The translations under genes and the position numbers were made by a program. The notes below the pieces were generated by a model. That model saw nothing but the letters and a program-made list of their open reading frames with translations. It made no database searches and was not told the DNA's origin. From assembly GCF_901875555.1 (NCBI RefSeq), contig NZ_CABFMD010000002.1:1-64000 (forward strand): a DNA stretch of 64,000 nucleotides, in the 5' to 3' direction. Position 1 is the first letter of the stretch, and the number at the start of each line of letters is the position of its first letter. The stretch is from Streptococcus parasanguinis (GTDB taxonomy: Bacteria; Bacillota; Bacilli; Lactobacillales; Streptococcaceae). Below are positions 44,982 through 53,442 of the stretch, one piece after another.

Positions 44982-45783
44982 TTATTTTCCAGCAGGTTTT
45001 TGTAGCAGTCATTCTGGACTATTATTCAAAGGGATTCCGAATGAAAAAATGCAATTTCCAGCAGGTGTCTTTTTGATTCATCATCGTGAAAAAGGCTATA
45101 TTTTGTACGATACTGGCTATCATTATGAGATTAAGAAAAAAGCACGGTATTTCTGGTACCGTCTAGCAACGCCTATGCAGATGAAAAAAGAAGACCAGAT
45201 CGATTATTTATTGCAAGAGAGTGGCATTGATCCAGCAGCCATTTCCTATGTCATTCTTTCGCATTTGCACCCGGATCATCTCGGCGGAGCAGCACTTTTT
45301 CCAAATGCTCTTTTCTTTGTAACTCAGGAAGTCTATGAAGTGTACCAGAAGCCGAAATTCAAAGATCTGATTTTTAAAGAGTTTCTGCCAGCTGATTTCA
45401 AAGATCGGGTGACTTGTCTCAAAGCAGATCAAAGGCATCCAGCTTTCCCTTACCGCCCGACTGCGGACCTATTTGGTGATGGGAGTATTCTCGTATCATC
45501 TATCGATGGGCATGCGAGAGGGCAGGCGTGTCTGTATATGGATGAGTTGAAACTCTATATAGGTGCAGATCTATGCTGGGGAGTAGAGCTCTTGCCTTAC
45601 ACACGGCAAATGCGTCTCATTCCTTCCTTGGTTCAGGATGATAAGAAGGCTTATTTAAAAGGAGCTGATTTGCTGGAAACACTATTACAAGAGGGCATTC
45701 AAGTTGTGGTCAGCCACGACCCGCAAGATCGGATTGAAAGGATTTTAAATGAAAAAAACAGTCTTTCTGAAAACCTTTATTGA
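44956..45783 (+). CDS. Metallo-beta-lactamase-fold hydrolase (lactonase-like)
   Basis: A 275-residue MBL-fold enzyme with zinc motif H103-L-H105-P-D107-H108, then DGHARGQACLYM and a final VVVSHDPQD. This arrangement is typical of N-acyl-homoserine-lactonase-like and thioesterase-like enzymes; here it probably hydrolyses a lactone or thioester pathway intermediate. I chose ATG 44956, preceded by GAAGAAGGG; a TTG seven codons earlier is less likely. The 3' end overlaps the ligase by 35 bases. Confidence 0.83.
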   Translation: MSNMIEHIDYFPAGFCSSHSGLLFKGIPNEKMQFPAGVFLIHHREKGYILYDTGYHYEIKKKARYFWYRLATPMQMKKEDQIDYLLQESGIDPAAISYVILSHLHPDHLGGAALFPNALFFVTQEVYEVYQKPKFKDLIFKEFLPADFKDRVTCLKADQRHPAFPYRPTADLFGDGSILVSSIDGHARGQACLYMDELKLYIGADLCWGVELLPYTRQMRLIPSLVQDDKKAYLKGADLLETLLQEGIQVVVSHDPQDRIERILNEKNSLSENLY

Positions 45784-47014
45784 AACCAGATGGTGCCATC
45801 GATTCCGTTCAAAAGAGGCCTTGAATCGTTACCAAGATATGCAATTGGCACGCTACCATGCTTTTATCACTTCTCACTCTCCCTATTTTCAAAGCCATTC
45901 TCCTGAATCTTTTGGGACGATGGATAAGAATTTCATGATGACGCATTTCAATGAACTCAATACCTTGGGGATGGATCGAGATCAGGCATTAGAGATGGCC
46001 ATACGTGGAGAACAAACACGAGATTTTACCGAGATGAATGGAGAAGTAGCAGTAGGTTTGTCTTCTGGAACCTCCGGTCACCGAGGGGTTTTTGTCACCA
46101 CAGAAAAAGAAAGAAGTATGTGGGCTGCAGCCATCTTAGCGAAGATGCTGCCAAAAGGAAACCTGTTTGGTCATCGCATTGCTTTTTTCTTACGAGCGGA
46201 CAATGAACTCTATCAAACCATTAATTCAGGCCTGATCCGCTTGGAATATTTTGATATCTTCAAGGATAGTAAGGAGCATTTAGAGCGTCTCAAAAACTAT
46301 CAGCCAACCATTGTAGTGGCGCCTGCTTCCACCTTGATTGAGTTAGCTAACTATGTCACTAATCAGCACCTTGCTCTTCACCCTGTCAAGGTTGTCTCTG
46401 TCGCGGAGATCCTAGAGGATAGAGATGCTCAGACAATCGCTAAAGCCTTTCAACTAGATAAGGTTGATCAGGTCTACCAAGCGACAGAAGGGTTTTTAGC
46501 TTGTACTTGTTCAGAAGGTCATCTTCACCTCAATGAAGATATATTGTATATCGAAAAAGAGTATCTAGATGATCACCGATTTTATCCGATGATTACAGAT
46601 TTCAAACGAACGAGTCAACCCATCTATCGCTACCGACTCAATGATATTTTAGTAGAAGAAAAGTCTCCCTGTCCTTGTGGATCCGTTTTTACTCGAATCG
46701 CGAAAATCGAAGGACGATCGGACGATATCTTCTATTTCAAAAAAGTTGATGGAAACAGCCAAACCATCTATCCAGATTTTATTCGCCGGTGCATTTTATT
46801 CGTTGAAAATATTCAGGACTATCAAGTGACTCAGCTGGCAGATGGATGTATTACCATCGCCTTGAGTCATCGTTCCGACTTTATTGAGAAAGCGATCTTT
46901 GCCCAATTTGAACTCTTAGCTCAACAAAAACAATTCATCCTCCCAAGTATTCAATTTATCGATTACCAATGGGACCCAACACGTAAATTAAAACGTGTTC
47001 AACGACTTCAATAA
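45749..47014 (+). CDS. Adenylate-forming enzyme, F390-synthetase/phenylacetate-CoA-ligase related
   Basis: A 421-residue ANL-superfamily protein. ATP-binding loop SSGTSGHRG at 105-113, QATEGFLACTC around residue 245, RYRLNDI and the EGRSDDIFYF hinge near 330. It is of the compact type that from memory is annotated as putative adenylate-forming enzyme or F390 synthetase-related. It likely activates a fatty or aryl acid as an acyl-AMP for transfer to ACP/CoA. AAAGGA before ATG 45749, within the end of the MBL gene. Confidence 0.8.
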   Translation: MKKTVFLKTFIETRWCHRFRSKEALNRYQDMQLARYHAFITSHSPYFQSHSPESFGTMDKNFMMTHFNELNTLGMDRDQALEMAIRGEQTRDFTEMNGEVAVGLSSGTSGHRGVFVTTEKERSMWAAAILAKMLPKGNLFGHRIAFFLRADNELYQTINSGLIRLEYFDIFKDSKEHLERLKNYQPTIVVAPASTLIELANYVTNQHLALHPVKVVSVAEILEDRDAQTIAKAFQLDKVDQVYQATEGFLACTCSEGHLHLNEDILYIEKEYLDDHRFYPMITDFKRTSQPIYRYRLNDILVEEKSPCPCGSVFTRIAKIEGRSDDIFYFKKVDGNSQTIYPDFIRRCILFVENIQDYQVTQLADGCITIALSHRSDFIEKAIFAQFELLAQQKQFILPSIQFIDYQWDPTRKLKRVQRLQ

Positions 47015-47026
47015 AAGGAGAATCCT

Positions 47027-47971
47027 ATGACTACTGTAAAAAGACATCTGCAAATCAAAGGCTATGGAACAGCGCTTCCAGCTCATACAGTGACCTTCAA
47101 AGACCAGACTCGTTACCGGGTAAAAGAAGGAGAAGAAACACAGATTGATCTAGCATCGCGTGCGATTGAAACTGCTTTAAAACATGCAGGGCTTGAAATG
47201 ACAGATATCGACTGCCTGGTTTCGGCTAGTGCGGTTGGCGTTCAGCCTATTCCTTGTACGGCTGCTTTGATCCATGAGCGCGTGGCTAAGGGACTAACGA
47301 TTCCAGCCATGGATATCAATACCACCTGTACTAGTTTTGTATCAGCCTTAAGCACCATTTCCTATCTGATTGAAGGTGGCGAATACCAACGGGTTCTCAT
47401 TGTATCCAGTGAAGTAGGAAGTCTTGGCCTTAATCCTAAACAAAAAGAAAGCTTTGAATTGTTTAGCGATGGAGCCGCAGCTTTTATTTTTGAAGCGACA
47501 AGCGAAGATAAAGGAATCATTGCCAGTATGCAACGTACCTGGTCTGAAGGAGCCCATGATACCGAAATTCGTGGTGGTTTGACAGCTTATCATCCGAAAT
47601 TGTACTCTGAAGCAACCAAGACTGATTTCATGTTTGACATGAAAGGGAAGAAAATCCTCTTACTTTCTGCTCGTGTTATCCCAGAAATGTTCCAAGAATT
47701 CCAGGCAAAATCAGGCATTTCTAAAGATTCTGTAGACTATATTATTCCTCACCAAGCAAGTCGCGCCTTGCCACTCGTCATGGACAAATTGGGCGTTGGC
47801 AAAGATAAATATCTCAATATTGTCAGCGATTATGGCAATATGGTTTCGGTAGCCGTGCCTTTCGGTTTAGCCTATGCGCTTGATCACGGCTATGCGAAGG
47901 AGGGAGATACCATCTTCTTGATGGGAACTGCAGCAGGGATGACAGTCAATATGGTAGCACTAAAACTCTAA
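47027..47971 (+). CDS. KAS III-like 3-oxoacyl-ACP synthase (FabH/OleA-type)
   Basis: A 314-residue thiolase-fold condensing enzyme. The catalytic triad is seen as Cys101 (INTTCTSFVSA), His242 (IIPHQASRA) and Asn271 (DYGNMVS). Not the housekeeping FabH: the N-terminus (RHLQIKGYGTALP) and active-site surroundings differ, and the gene is outside the fab cluster. It should condense an acyl starter with another acyl thioester. 12 bases after the ligase with AAAGGAG upstream; last gene of the cluster. Confidence 0.85.
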   Translation: MTTVKRHLQIKGYGTALPAHTVTFKDQTRYRVKEGEETQIDLASRAIETALKHAGLEMTDIDCLVSASAVGVQPIPCTAALIHERVAKGLTIPAMDINTTCTSFVSALSTISYLIEGGEYQRVLIVSSEVGSLGLNPKQKESFELFSDGAAAFIFEATSEDKGIIASMQRTWSEGAHDTEIRGGLTAYHPKLYSEATKTDFMFDMKGKKILLLSARVIPEMFQEFQAKSGISKDSVDYIIPHQASRALPLVMDKLGVGKDKYLNIVSDYGNMVSVAVPFGLAYALDHGYAKEGDTIFLMGTAAGMTVNMVALKL

Positions 47972-48010
47972 TGATCAATCCTCTTATTTCAAGCTCAAAA
48001 AGCATCGAGT

Positions 48011-48036
48011 CCCGCTAGTCTTTAGCGGGCTTTTTT
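48011..48036 (+). terminator. Terminator of the five-gene cluster
   Basis: CCCGCTA and TAGCGGG stem, then CTTTTTT. The end of the T-tract is also the T of the ylxM extended -10 box. Confidence 0.85.
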
Positions 48037-48044
48037 GATATAAT
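48036..48044 (+). promoter_or_regulatory. ylxM extended -10 promoter, seven bases from ATG
   Basis: TGATATAAT, a perfect extended -10. The ATG of ylxM is at 48052, so the start site should fall at the start codon. No good -35 at 17 bases. Confidence 0.65.
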
Positions 48045-48051
48045 GAAAGGT

Positions 48052-48384
48052 ATGGAAATTGAGAAAACCAACCGAATGAATGCGCTCTTTGAGTTTTACG
48101 CAGCGCTCTTGACGGACAAGCAAATGAACTACATCGAGCTTTATTACGCTGATGACTACAGCTTGGCTGAGATTGCAGAAGAGTTTGGAGTGAGCCGTCA
48201 GGCGGTCTATGACAATATTAAACGTACAGAAAAGATTTTGGAGGACTACGAAATGAAACTCCATATGTATTCCGATTACATTGTTCGTAGTCAGATTTTT
48301 GATCAGATTTTAGAACGCTATCCGGAAGATACTTTTCTACAAGAGCAGGTTGAAATTTTATCAAGCATTGACAATCGGGAGTGA
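48052..48384 (+). CDS. ylxM: SRP-associated DNA-binding protein YlxM (UPF0122)
   Basis: A 110-residue helix-turn-helix protein resembling sigma-70 region 4 ([30 protein letters not shown]). YlxM is encoded next to ffh in streptococci and has been described as a cofactor of the signal recognition particle. Start [10 protein letters not shown] at 48052 matches the family. The in-frame ATG at 48043 lies inside the -10 box and cannot be transcribed. The GAAAGG before the ATG would not be in the mRNA if the -10 is used. Confidence 0.92.
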   Translation: MEIEKTNRMNALFEFYAALLTDKQMNYIELYYADDYSLAEIAEEFGVSRQAVYDNIKRTEKILEDYEMKLHMYSDYIVRSQIFDQILERYPEDTFLQEQVEILSSIDNRE

Positions 48385-48386
48385 TT

Positions 48387-48602
48387 ATGGGCAGTCTCGT
48401 CATTTATCAAGGAATACCTTGCAAACTATTAGTCGCAGAGGGAGTATTTCCTACTCGACTACAAATTATCTCGCCCAATGATATCTCCAAAGCTATGCAA
48501 ATAGGTTTTAGCTGTTGGGGATATCCAAATGAAATCATGAAAGAAGTCACACCCGAAGAACTAGAATGTTTGGAACATTTCGGACGATTTCCACTGAATT
48601 GA
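48387..48602 (+). CDS. Small protein of unknown function between ylxM and ffh
   Basis: A 71-residue soluble protein (MGSLVIYQGIPCKLLVAEGV start, ending HFGRFPLN). GGGAG lies 5-6 bases before ATG 48387. It begins 2 bases after the ylxM stop and ends 17 before ffh, so it is in the operon. Not recognised; the ylxM-ffh pair is usually adjacent, so this is an insertion in that operon. Confidence 0.65.
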   Translation: MGSLVIYQGIPCKLLVAEGVFPTRLQIISPNDISKAMQIGFSCWGYPNEIMKEVTPEELECLEHFGRFPLN

Positions 48603-48619
48603 ATAAATAGGAGAAAAAT

Positions 48620-50194
48620 ATGGCATTTGAAAGTTTAACCGAACGTTTACAGAACGTCTTTAAAAATCTTCGTAAGAAAGGGAAAATCTCTGAAGCGGAT
48701 GTCCAAGAGGCGACCAAAGAGATTCGTCTAGCCCTCTTAGAGGCCGACGTTGCCCTTCCAGTTGTAAAAGACTTTATCAAACGCGTCCGCGAGCGGGCTG
48801 TAGGTCATGAGATAATCGAAACCCTCAATCCTGCCCAACAAATCGTGAAGATTGTCGATGAAGAATTGACAGCCATTTTGGGTTCTGAAACAGCAGACAT
48901 TATCAAATCTCCAAAAATTCCAACCATTATCATGATGGTCGGTCTTCAAGGGGCTGGTAAAACAACCTTTGCTGGGAAATTGGCTAACAAATTGGTCAAG
49001 GAAGAAAATGCAAGTCCTTTGATGATTGCGGCCGATATCTATCGTCCAGCAGCCATTGACCAGTTGAAGACGCTTGGTCAACAGATCAATGTCCCTGTCT
49101 TCTCACTAGGTACAGAAGTCCCTGCAGTAGAGATCGTTCGTCAAGGTTTGGAGCAGGCAAGAGCCAACCACAATGACTATGTCTTGATCGATACGGCCGG
49201 TCGTCTGCAAATCGATGAAAAACTCATGGGCGAGTTGCGGGATGTCAAAGCCCTTGCTGAGCCAAATGAAATCCTTTTGGTCGTCGATGCTATGATCGGT
49301 CAAGAAGCGGCCAATGTGGCGCGTGAGTTTAACGAACAACTCGAAGTGACCGGGGTGATCTTGACCAAGATTGATGGGGATACCCGTGGTGGTGCAGCCC
49401 TTTCTGTCCGTCAGATTACTGGGAAGCCAATCAAATTCACTGGTACTGGTGAAAAAATCACCGATATCGAAACCTTCCACCCAGACCGCATGTCTGGTCG
49501 GATCCTCGGTATGGGGGATATGTTGACACTGATCGAGAAGGCTTCTCAAGAATACGATGAGAAACGCTCTCTTGAACTCGCTGAAAAGATGCGGGAAAAT
49601 ACCTTCGATTTCAACGATTTTATCGATCAGTTAGACCAAGTTCAAAACATGGGACCAATGGAAGACTTGCTCAAGATGCTTCCAGGTATGGCTAATAACC
49701 CTGCCATGAAGAACCTCAAGGTCGATGAACGAGAAATTGCTCGCAAACGCGCCATCGTATCATCCATGACACCAGCTGAACGGGAGAATCCAGATCTCTT
49801 GAACCCTAGCCGTCGTCGTAGGATTGCTGCTGGATCAGGAAATAGCTTTGTCGAAGTCAACAAATTCATCAAGGACTTTAACCAAGCCAAACAGATGATG
49901 CAAGGTGTCCTCTCTGGCGATATGAACAAGATGATGAAACAAATGGGGCTTAATCCAAATAATCTACCGAAGAATATGCCTGGTGGCATGCCTGATATGT
50001 CTGCCCTTGAAGGCATGATGATGGGACAAGGCGGGATGTCTGACTTATCAGCTCTTGGCGGAGGCGCTGGGATGCCAGATATGAGCCAAATGTTCGGTGG
50101 TGGTCTCAAAGGAAAAGCCGGCGAATTCATGATGAAACGGGCGATGAACAAGATGGCCAAACAAATGCGCAAAAATAAGAAAAAACGGAAATAA
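48620..50194 (+). CDS. ffh: Signal recognition particle GTPase Ffh
   Basis: A 524-residue SRP54 homologue. N domain (1-85), G domain with GLQGAGKTTFAGKLA P-loop near residue 110, DTAGR and TKIDGD, then the Met-rich M domain that binds signal peptides and 4.5S RNA. The C-terminus has a Gly/Met-rich extension and a basic MRKNKKKRK end. Targets membrane proteins co-translationally. Co-transcribed with ylxM. Confidence 0.97.
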   Translation: MAFESLTERLQNVFKNLRKKGKISEADVQEATKEIRLALLEADVALPVVKDFIKRVRERAVGHEIIETLNPAQQIVKIVDEELTAILGSETADIIKSPKIPTIIMMVGLQGAGKTTFAGKLANKLVKEENASPLMIAADIYRPAAIDQLKTLGQQINVPVFSLGTEVPAVEIVRQGLEQARANHNDYVLIDTAGRLQIDEKLMGELRDVKALAEPNEILLVVDAMIGQEAANVAREFNEQLEVTGVILTKIDGDTRGGAALSVRQITGKPIKFTGTGEKITDIETFHPDRMSGRILGMGDMLTLIEKASQEYDEKRSLELAEKMRENTFDFNDFIDQLDQVQNMGPMEDLLKMLPGMANNPAMKNLKVDEREIARKRAIVSSMTPAERENPDLLNPSRRRRIAAGSGNSFVEVNKFIKDFNQAKQMMQGVLSGDMNKMMKQMGLNPNNLPKNMPGGMPDMSALEGMMMGQGGMSDLSALGGGAGMPDMSQMFGGGLKGKAGEFMMKRAMNKMAKQMRKNKKKRK

Positions 50195-50205
50195 TTCTAT
50201 CTAAT

Positions 50206-50239
50206 AAGAGCCTGGAACACACCGTTCTAGGTTCTTTTA
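50206..50239 (+). terminator. Terminator of ffh
   Basis: AAGAGCCTGGAAC pairs with GTTCTAGGTTCTT (two G-U/mismatch positions), then TTT. Confidence 0.75.
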
Positions 50240-50260
50240 GAAAATACCACTAGAGGAAAA

Positions 50261-51028
50261 ATGTTAAAAAAACTATTTCAACAACTCATTCGTTTCTTTG
50301 GAAGACTCTTTTCTTCGCACAGCAAGCCCTTTGAATTTCCTAAAGGATCGAAGAAACCTCCCATTAGACCAATCATCTTTGTACCTGGTAGTTCAGCTAG
50401 TATCCAGCGTTTCAATGGAACCATCCGCATGCTCCATCGCTATTCTAGAAAAAAGCAGAGTCTCCTAAAAATTAGGGTTAATCAAGATAATTCCATCCAG
50501 ATGGAAGGCAGACTGAACAGCAAGGACCGCAATCCGATGATTGTGATTGGCTTTGAAAACAATCGAGATGGATATCCCAACATCAAACAGCAAATTGAAT
50601 CACTAAAAACAGCCTTTCAGCATCTGTTAGATCACTATTATTTTACCGACTTTCAGGCTGTTGGGCACTCAAATGGCGGTTTGGTATTGACCGGATTTCT
50701 GGAAAGTGGATTTTTGGAGAAGAAAAGGCTCAAGCTAACAAAACTTGCTATTATCGGGAGTCCTTATCTATTTAATCAAGACATGTACGAAGATTTTCAA
50801 AAGTGGAAACATCGGATTGGTAAAGAAGTACAAGTTCTCAATTTCGTAGGTGATTTTGCAGGAAAAACAGATGGGATCGTACCGCTAAAGAGCGCCCAGG
50901 CTGGAAAGAAGATTTTTAACGAAAATTGCTATACTGAAGTTTATTTAACTGGTCGTAAGGCCCATCATTCCGCATTGCCAACCAATCCAGAATTGGTAAA
51001 ACAATTAAGTTTATTTTTAAATCTATAG
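50261..51028 (+). CDS. DUF915-family alpha/beta hydrolase
   Basis: A 255-residue hydrolase with a basic, amphipathic N-terminus rather than a clear membrane anchor. PIIFVPGSSAS oxyanion segment, nucleophile elbow VGHSNGGLV (Ser about 141), Asp in FVGDFAGKTDG and His in KAHHSALPTN. A paralogue of the DUF915 protein at 37866-38711; GHSNGG replaces its AHSMGN. Probably a lipase or esterase. AGAGGAAA precedes the ATG. Confidence 0.85.
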   Translation: MLKKLFQQLIRFFGRLFSSHSKPFEFPKGSKKPPIRPIIFVPGSSASIQRFNGTIRMLHRYSRKKQSLLKIRVNQDNSIQMEGRLNSKDRNPMIVIGFENNRDGYPNIKQQIESLKTAFQHLLDHYYFTDFQAVGHSNGGLVLTGFLESGFLEKKRLKLTKLAIIGSPYLFNQDMYEDFQKWKHRIGKEVQVLNFVGDFAGKTDGIVPLKSAQAGKKIFNENCYTEVYLTGRKAHHSALPTNPELVKQLSLFLNL

Positions 51029-51029
51029 A

Positions 51030-51065
51030 AGATTACATAATTTAACTTATGTAATCTTTTTTATT
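51030..51065 (+). terminator. Terminator of the DUF915 hydrolase
   Basis: A perfect 11-bp stem, AGATTACATAA and TTATGTAATCT, then TTTTTTATT. Confidence 0.9.
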
Positions 51066-51376
51066 CATTTATACTGTAGTATTGAACAACGACCTCAGAA
51101 TGAAGGAACTGACAAAGAAAATCATTCATAGAAGTTAAAATATCTTGCCAACCTAACTAAATCGACTAGAAATGATTTTTGGTTTTAAAGAGATATCAGA
51201 TAACAAGAAACATCTCCTAGATTTAAATAACCTTGCAAATAGATGAAGAGTTTGAGAAAAATGAATAGCAAGGAAAACTTCACATAAACAAAACTAGATT
51301 ATGAGAATTTTGTAAAAAATTTTTTGGTTACAATATACACCATGCGCCTTATTAGGTTCATAATATTCTCTATATC
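51066..51376. other. AT-rich non-coding stretch before dif
   Basis: About 310 bases with no open frame longer than some 25 codons, no ribosome site in a useful place and no strong hairpin. I see nothing functional besides its position next to dif. Confidence 0.6.
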
Positions 51377-51407
51377 ATCTTTCCGAAAAACTATAATTTT
51401 CTTGAAA
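51377..51407 (+). other. Chromosome dimer resolution site dif (difSL type)
   Basis: The 31 bases start ATCTTTCCGAAAAACTATAA and end TTTTCTTGAAA. This matches, from memory, the streptococcal/lactococcal difSL site used by the single recombinase XerS, with its unequal half-sites. It lies 52 bases before xerS, the conserved location, and exactly where gene orientation switches from + to -. This marks the replication terminus. Confidence 0.92.
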
Positions 51408-51430
51408 AATATATCTTGCTATGCTATACT
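51402..51430 (+). promoter_or_regulatory. xerS promoter overlapping dif
   Basis: TTGAAA (51402-51407), 17 bases, TATACT (51425-51430) with TGC in front (extended -10). The -35 box is the last six bases of dif. A palindrome CTATACT-ACT-AGTATAG (51424-51440) covers the -10. Confidence 0.75.
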
Positions 51431-51458
51431 ACTAGTATAGAAAGATTTGGAGAAAAAC

Positions 51459-52529
51459 ATGAAACGCGAGATCTTATTAGAACGTATCGATAAACTCAAA
51501 CAAGTCATGCCTTGGTACGTCTTAGAATATTACCAATCAAAACTGGCCGTTCCATATAGTTTTACGACCTTATACGAATACTTAAAGGAATATGATCGAT
51601 TTTTCACCTGGGTTTTGAAATCTGGTATATCGGATGCTGACACCATGGCCGAGATCCCTTTAGATGTTCTGGAACACATGACCAAGAAAGACATGGAGTC
51701 CTTTATTCTTTACTTACGTGAACGTCCTCTGCTCAATGCTAATACGACGAAAAACGGGGTTTCTCAAACGACCATTAACCGTACCTTATCAGCTATCTCT
51801 AGTCTCTATAAGTATTTGACCGAGGAAGTTGAAAACGAGCAAGGGGAACCTTATTTCTACCGTAACGTCATGAAGAAGGTTGCGACCAAGAAAAAGAAAG
51901 AAACCTTGGCGGCCCGAGCTGAAAATATCAAACAAAAACTCTTTTTAGGGGACGAAACAGAAGGTTTCCTGAATTATATCGATCAGGAGTACCCGCAAAC
52001 CCTCTCAAATCGCGCCTTATCTTCCTTTAATAAGAATAAAGAGCGAGATTTAGCCATTATTGCACTTCTTCTTGCCTCAGGTGTTCGTCTCTCAGAGGCG
52101 GTTAACCTCGATCTACGTGACCTCAATCTCAAAATGATGGTGATCGATGTCACTCGAAAAGGTGGAAAACGAGACTCGGTTAATGTTGCTGCCTTTGCTA
52201 AGCCTTATCTGGAGCAATATCTTGCTATTCGAGACAAACGTTACAAGACAGAAAAGACCGATACAGCCCTATTCTTAACCTTGTATCGAGGGGTTCCAAA
52301 CCGGATCGATGCTTCTAGTGTTGAAAAGATGGTCGCCAAGTATTCTGAAGATTTTAAAGTCCGTGTGACCCCTCACAAGCTTCGCCATACATTAGCAACG
52401 CGTCTCTATGATGCGACCAAATCACAGGTTTTAGTCAGCCACCAGCTGGGACATGCCAGCACACAAGTTACAGACTTGTATACCCATATCGTTAATGATG
52501 AGCAAAAGAATGCTTTGGATAGCTTGTGA
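51459..52529 (+). CDS. xerS: Tyrosine recombinase XerS
   Basis: A 356-residue site-specific recombinase that resolves chromosome dimers at dif; streptococci use this one protein in place of XerC/XerD. Catalytic residues are seen in [10 protein letters not shown] (Arg), RKGGKRD (Lys), [12 protein letters not shown] (His, Arg), HQLGHAST (His) and TDLYTHI (Tyr). ATG 51459 follows GGAGAAAAA and gives the family's standard length; a TTG four codons earlier is unlikely. Directly downstream of dif. Confidence 0.96.
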   Translation: MKREILLERIDKLKQVMPWYVLEYYQSKLAVPYSFTTLYEYLKEYDRFFTWVLKSGISDADTMAEIPLDVLEHMTKKDMESFILYLRERPLLNANTTKNGVSQTTINRTLSAISSLYKYLTEEVENEQGEPYFYRNVMKKVATKKKKETLAARAENIKQKLFLGDETEGFLNYIDQEYPQTLSNRALSSFNKNKERDLAIIALLLASGVRLSEAVNLDLRDLNLKMMVIDVTRKGGKRDSVNVAAFAKPYLEQYLAIRDKRYKTEKTDTALFLTLYRGVPNRIDASSVEKMVAKYSEDFKVRVTPHKLRHTLATRLYDATKSQVLVSHQLGHASTQVTDLYTHIVNDEQKNALDSL

Positions 52530-52568
52530 GTTTACATAAGGTAAATTATGTAATATTTATAGTGTTAG

Positions 52569-52610
52569 AAAAAGAGCGTAAATCTTTGATAGAATTTTAC
52601 GCTCTTTTAT
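52569..52610. terminator. Bidirectional terminator after xerS
   Basis: A 12-bp perfect stem, AAAGAGCGTAAA and TTTACGCTCTTT, with T-tract; serves xerS and the convergent gene. Confidence 0.88.
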
Positions 52611-52615
52611 TCTTT

Positions 52616-53257
52616 CTATAAAAATTCGATCCAATAATTCCGGTGGGGCTCAATAATAACTGGTTTTCCCCAGAATGATTTTAGATAGGCCAAGTTTGCA
52701 GGGGTGACCGGTCTTTTTTCACCATTGTACTTCTCAGCACTCTCTTTCGTTAAAAAGCATTTAACTGCTTCATATGGCGTGCCATCGCTCGCTATTCGAT
52801 CAATTCCTAAATAAGCAATTTCATCACCGGCTTTTGGAATATCTGTAAACAGTTTACCAATAAAATAAACCATCTTATCTTTCATTAATTCATAAGCCTT
52901 ACTATTTTCCAGTCTGTTATTTGCTGCAGCGTACATAATACAAAAACTATCTACGATATCTTTCAAAGGTATTAATTCTTCTTTGCTGACTATAATTTCG
53001 TCGGGAGCAAGTCCACCAATGACTAAGTTTGTATAATATGGTTGTTGGATGACATTATCTAAAGCCATTCCTAATGGTAGTTGGACAGCTTGATAACCTA
53101 ATGGTTCTAGCTCCTGCTTTTTCCGGTCAAGGTGTTCTTGTGTAATACTGATATTCAAATCATATGGACTGGAAGATTGTTGCTTGCTAAAAAAAGCCAC
53201 TACTATACGATCTAACTGTTCAAATAGACCAAGTTTTTCTACTGGAATTTTCATCAT
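52616..53257 (-). CDS. Unknown cytoplasmic protein, possibly SseB-like C-terminus
   Basis: A 213-residue soluble protein, no signal or membrane segment. The C-terminal part (AVKCFLTKESAEKYN...LKSFWGKPVIIEPHRNYWIEF) is vaguely like SseB-type enhanced-serine-sensitivity proteins, but I would not assign it. AAAGGAG lies 9 bases before a double ATG. First gene past dif on the other replichore, with a near-consensus promoter. Confidence 0.65.
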   Translation of the reverse strand: MMKIPVEKLGLFEQLDRIVVAFFSKQQSSSPYDLNISITQEHLDRKKQELEPLGYQAVQLPLGMALDNVIQQPYYTNLVIGGLAPDEIIVSKEELIPLKDIVDSFCIMYAAANNRLENSKAYELMKDKMVYFIGKLFTDIPKAGDEIAYLGIDRIASDGTPYEAVKCFLTKESAEKYNGEKRPVTPANLAYLKSFWGKPVIIEPHRNYWIEFL

Positions 53258-53295
53258 AGAACATAACTCCTTTTTGAAACATGCTATTATGGAGC

Positions 53296-53325
53296 ATTAT
53301 ACTCTTATTATGTATAACGAGTCAA
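53296..53325 (-). promoter_or_regulatory. Promoter of the unknown gene at 53257
   Basis: On the - strand: TTGACT, 18 bases, TATAAT. Confidence 0.7.
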
Positions 53326-53442
53326 GTATTTTACACAAAGCAACACAATTTTGTATATCTTATCTTTCTAGTCTTTTAGTCAATAAAATTTGATAACTAA
53401 AGATTAACTTTCCAATTTTTTAATTATTTTCACATACTATCT

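Noticed and set aside
42730..47971. Calling the five-gene cluster an OleABCD olefin pathway
   Set aside because: No OleB or OleC equivalent; a glycosyltransferase and MBL hydrolase are present instead, and the ligase type differs.
53184..53393. A 69-codon + strand open frame
   Set aside because: It overlaps the start and promoter of the - strand gene at 53257 and has no ribosome site.
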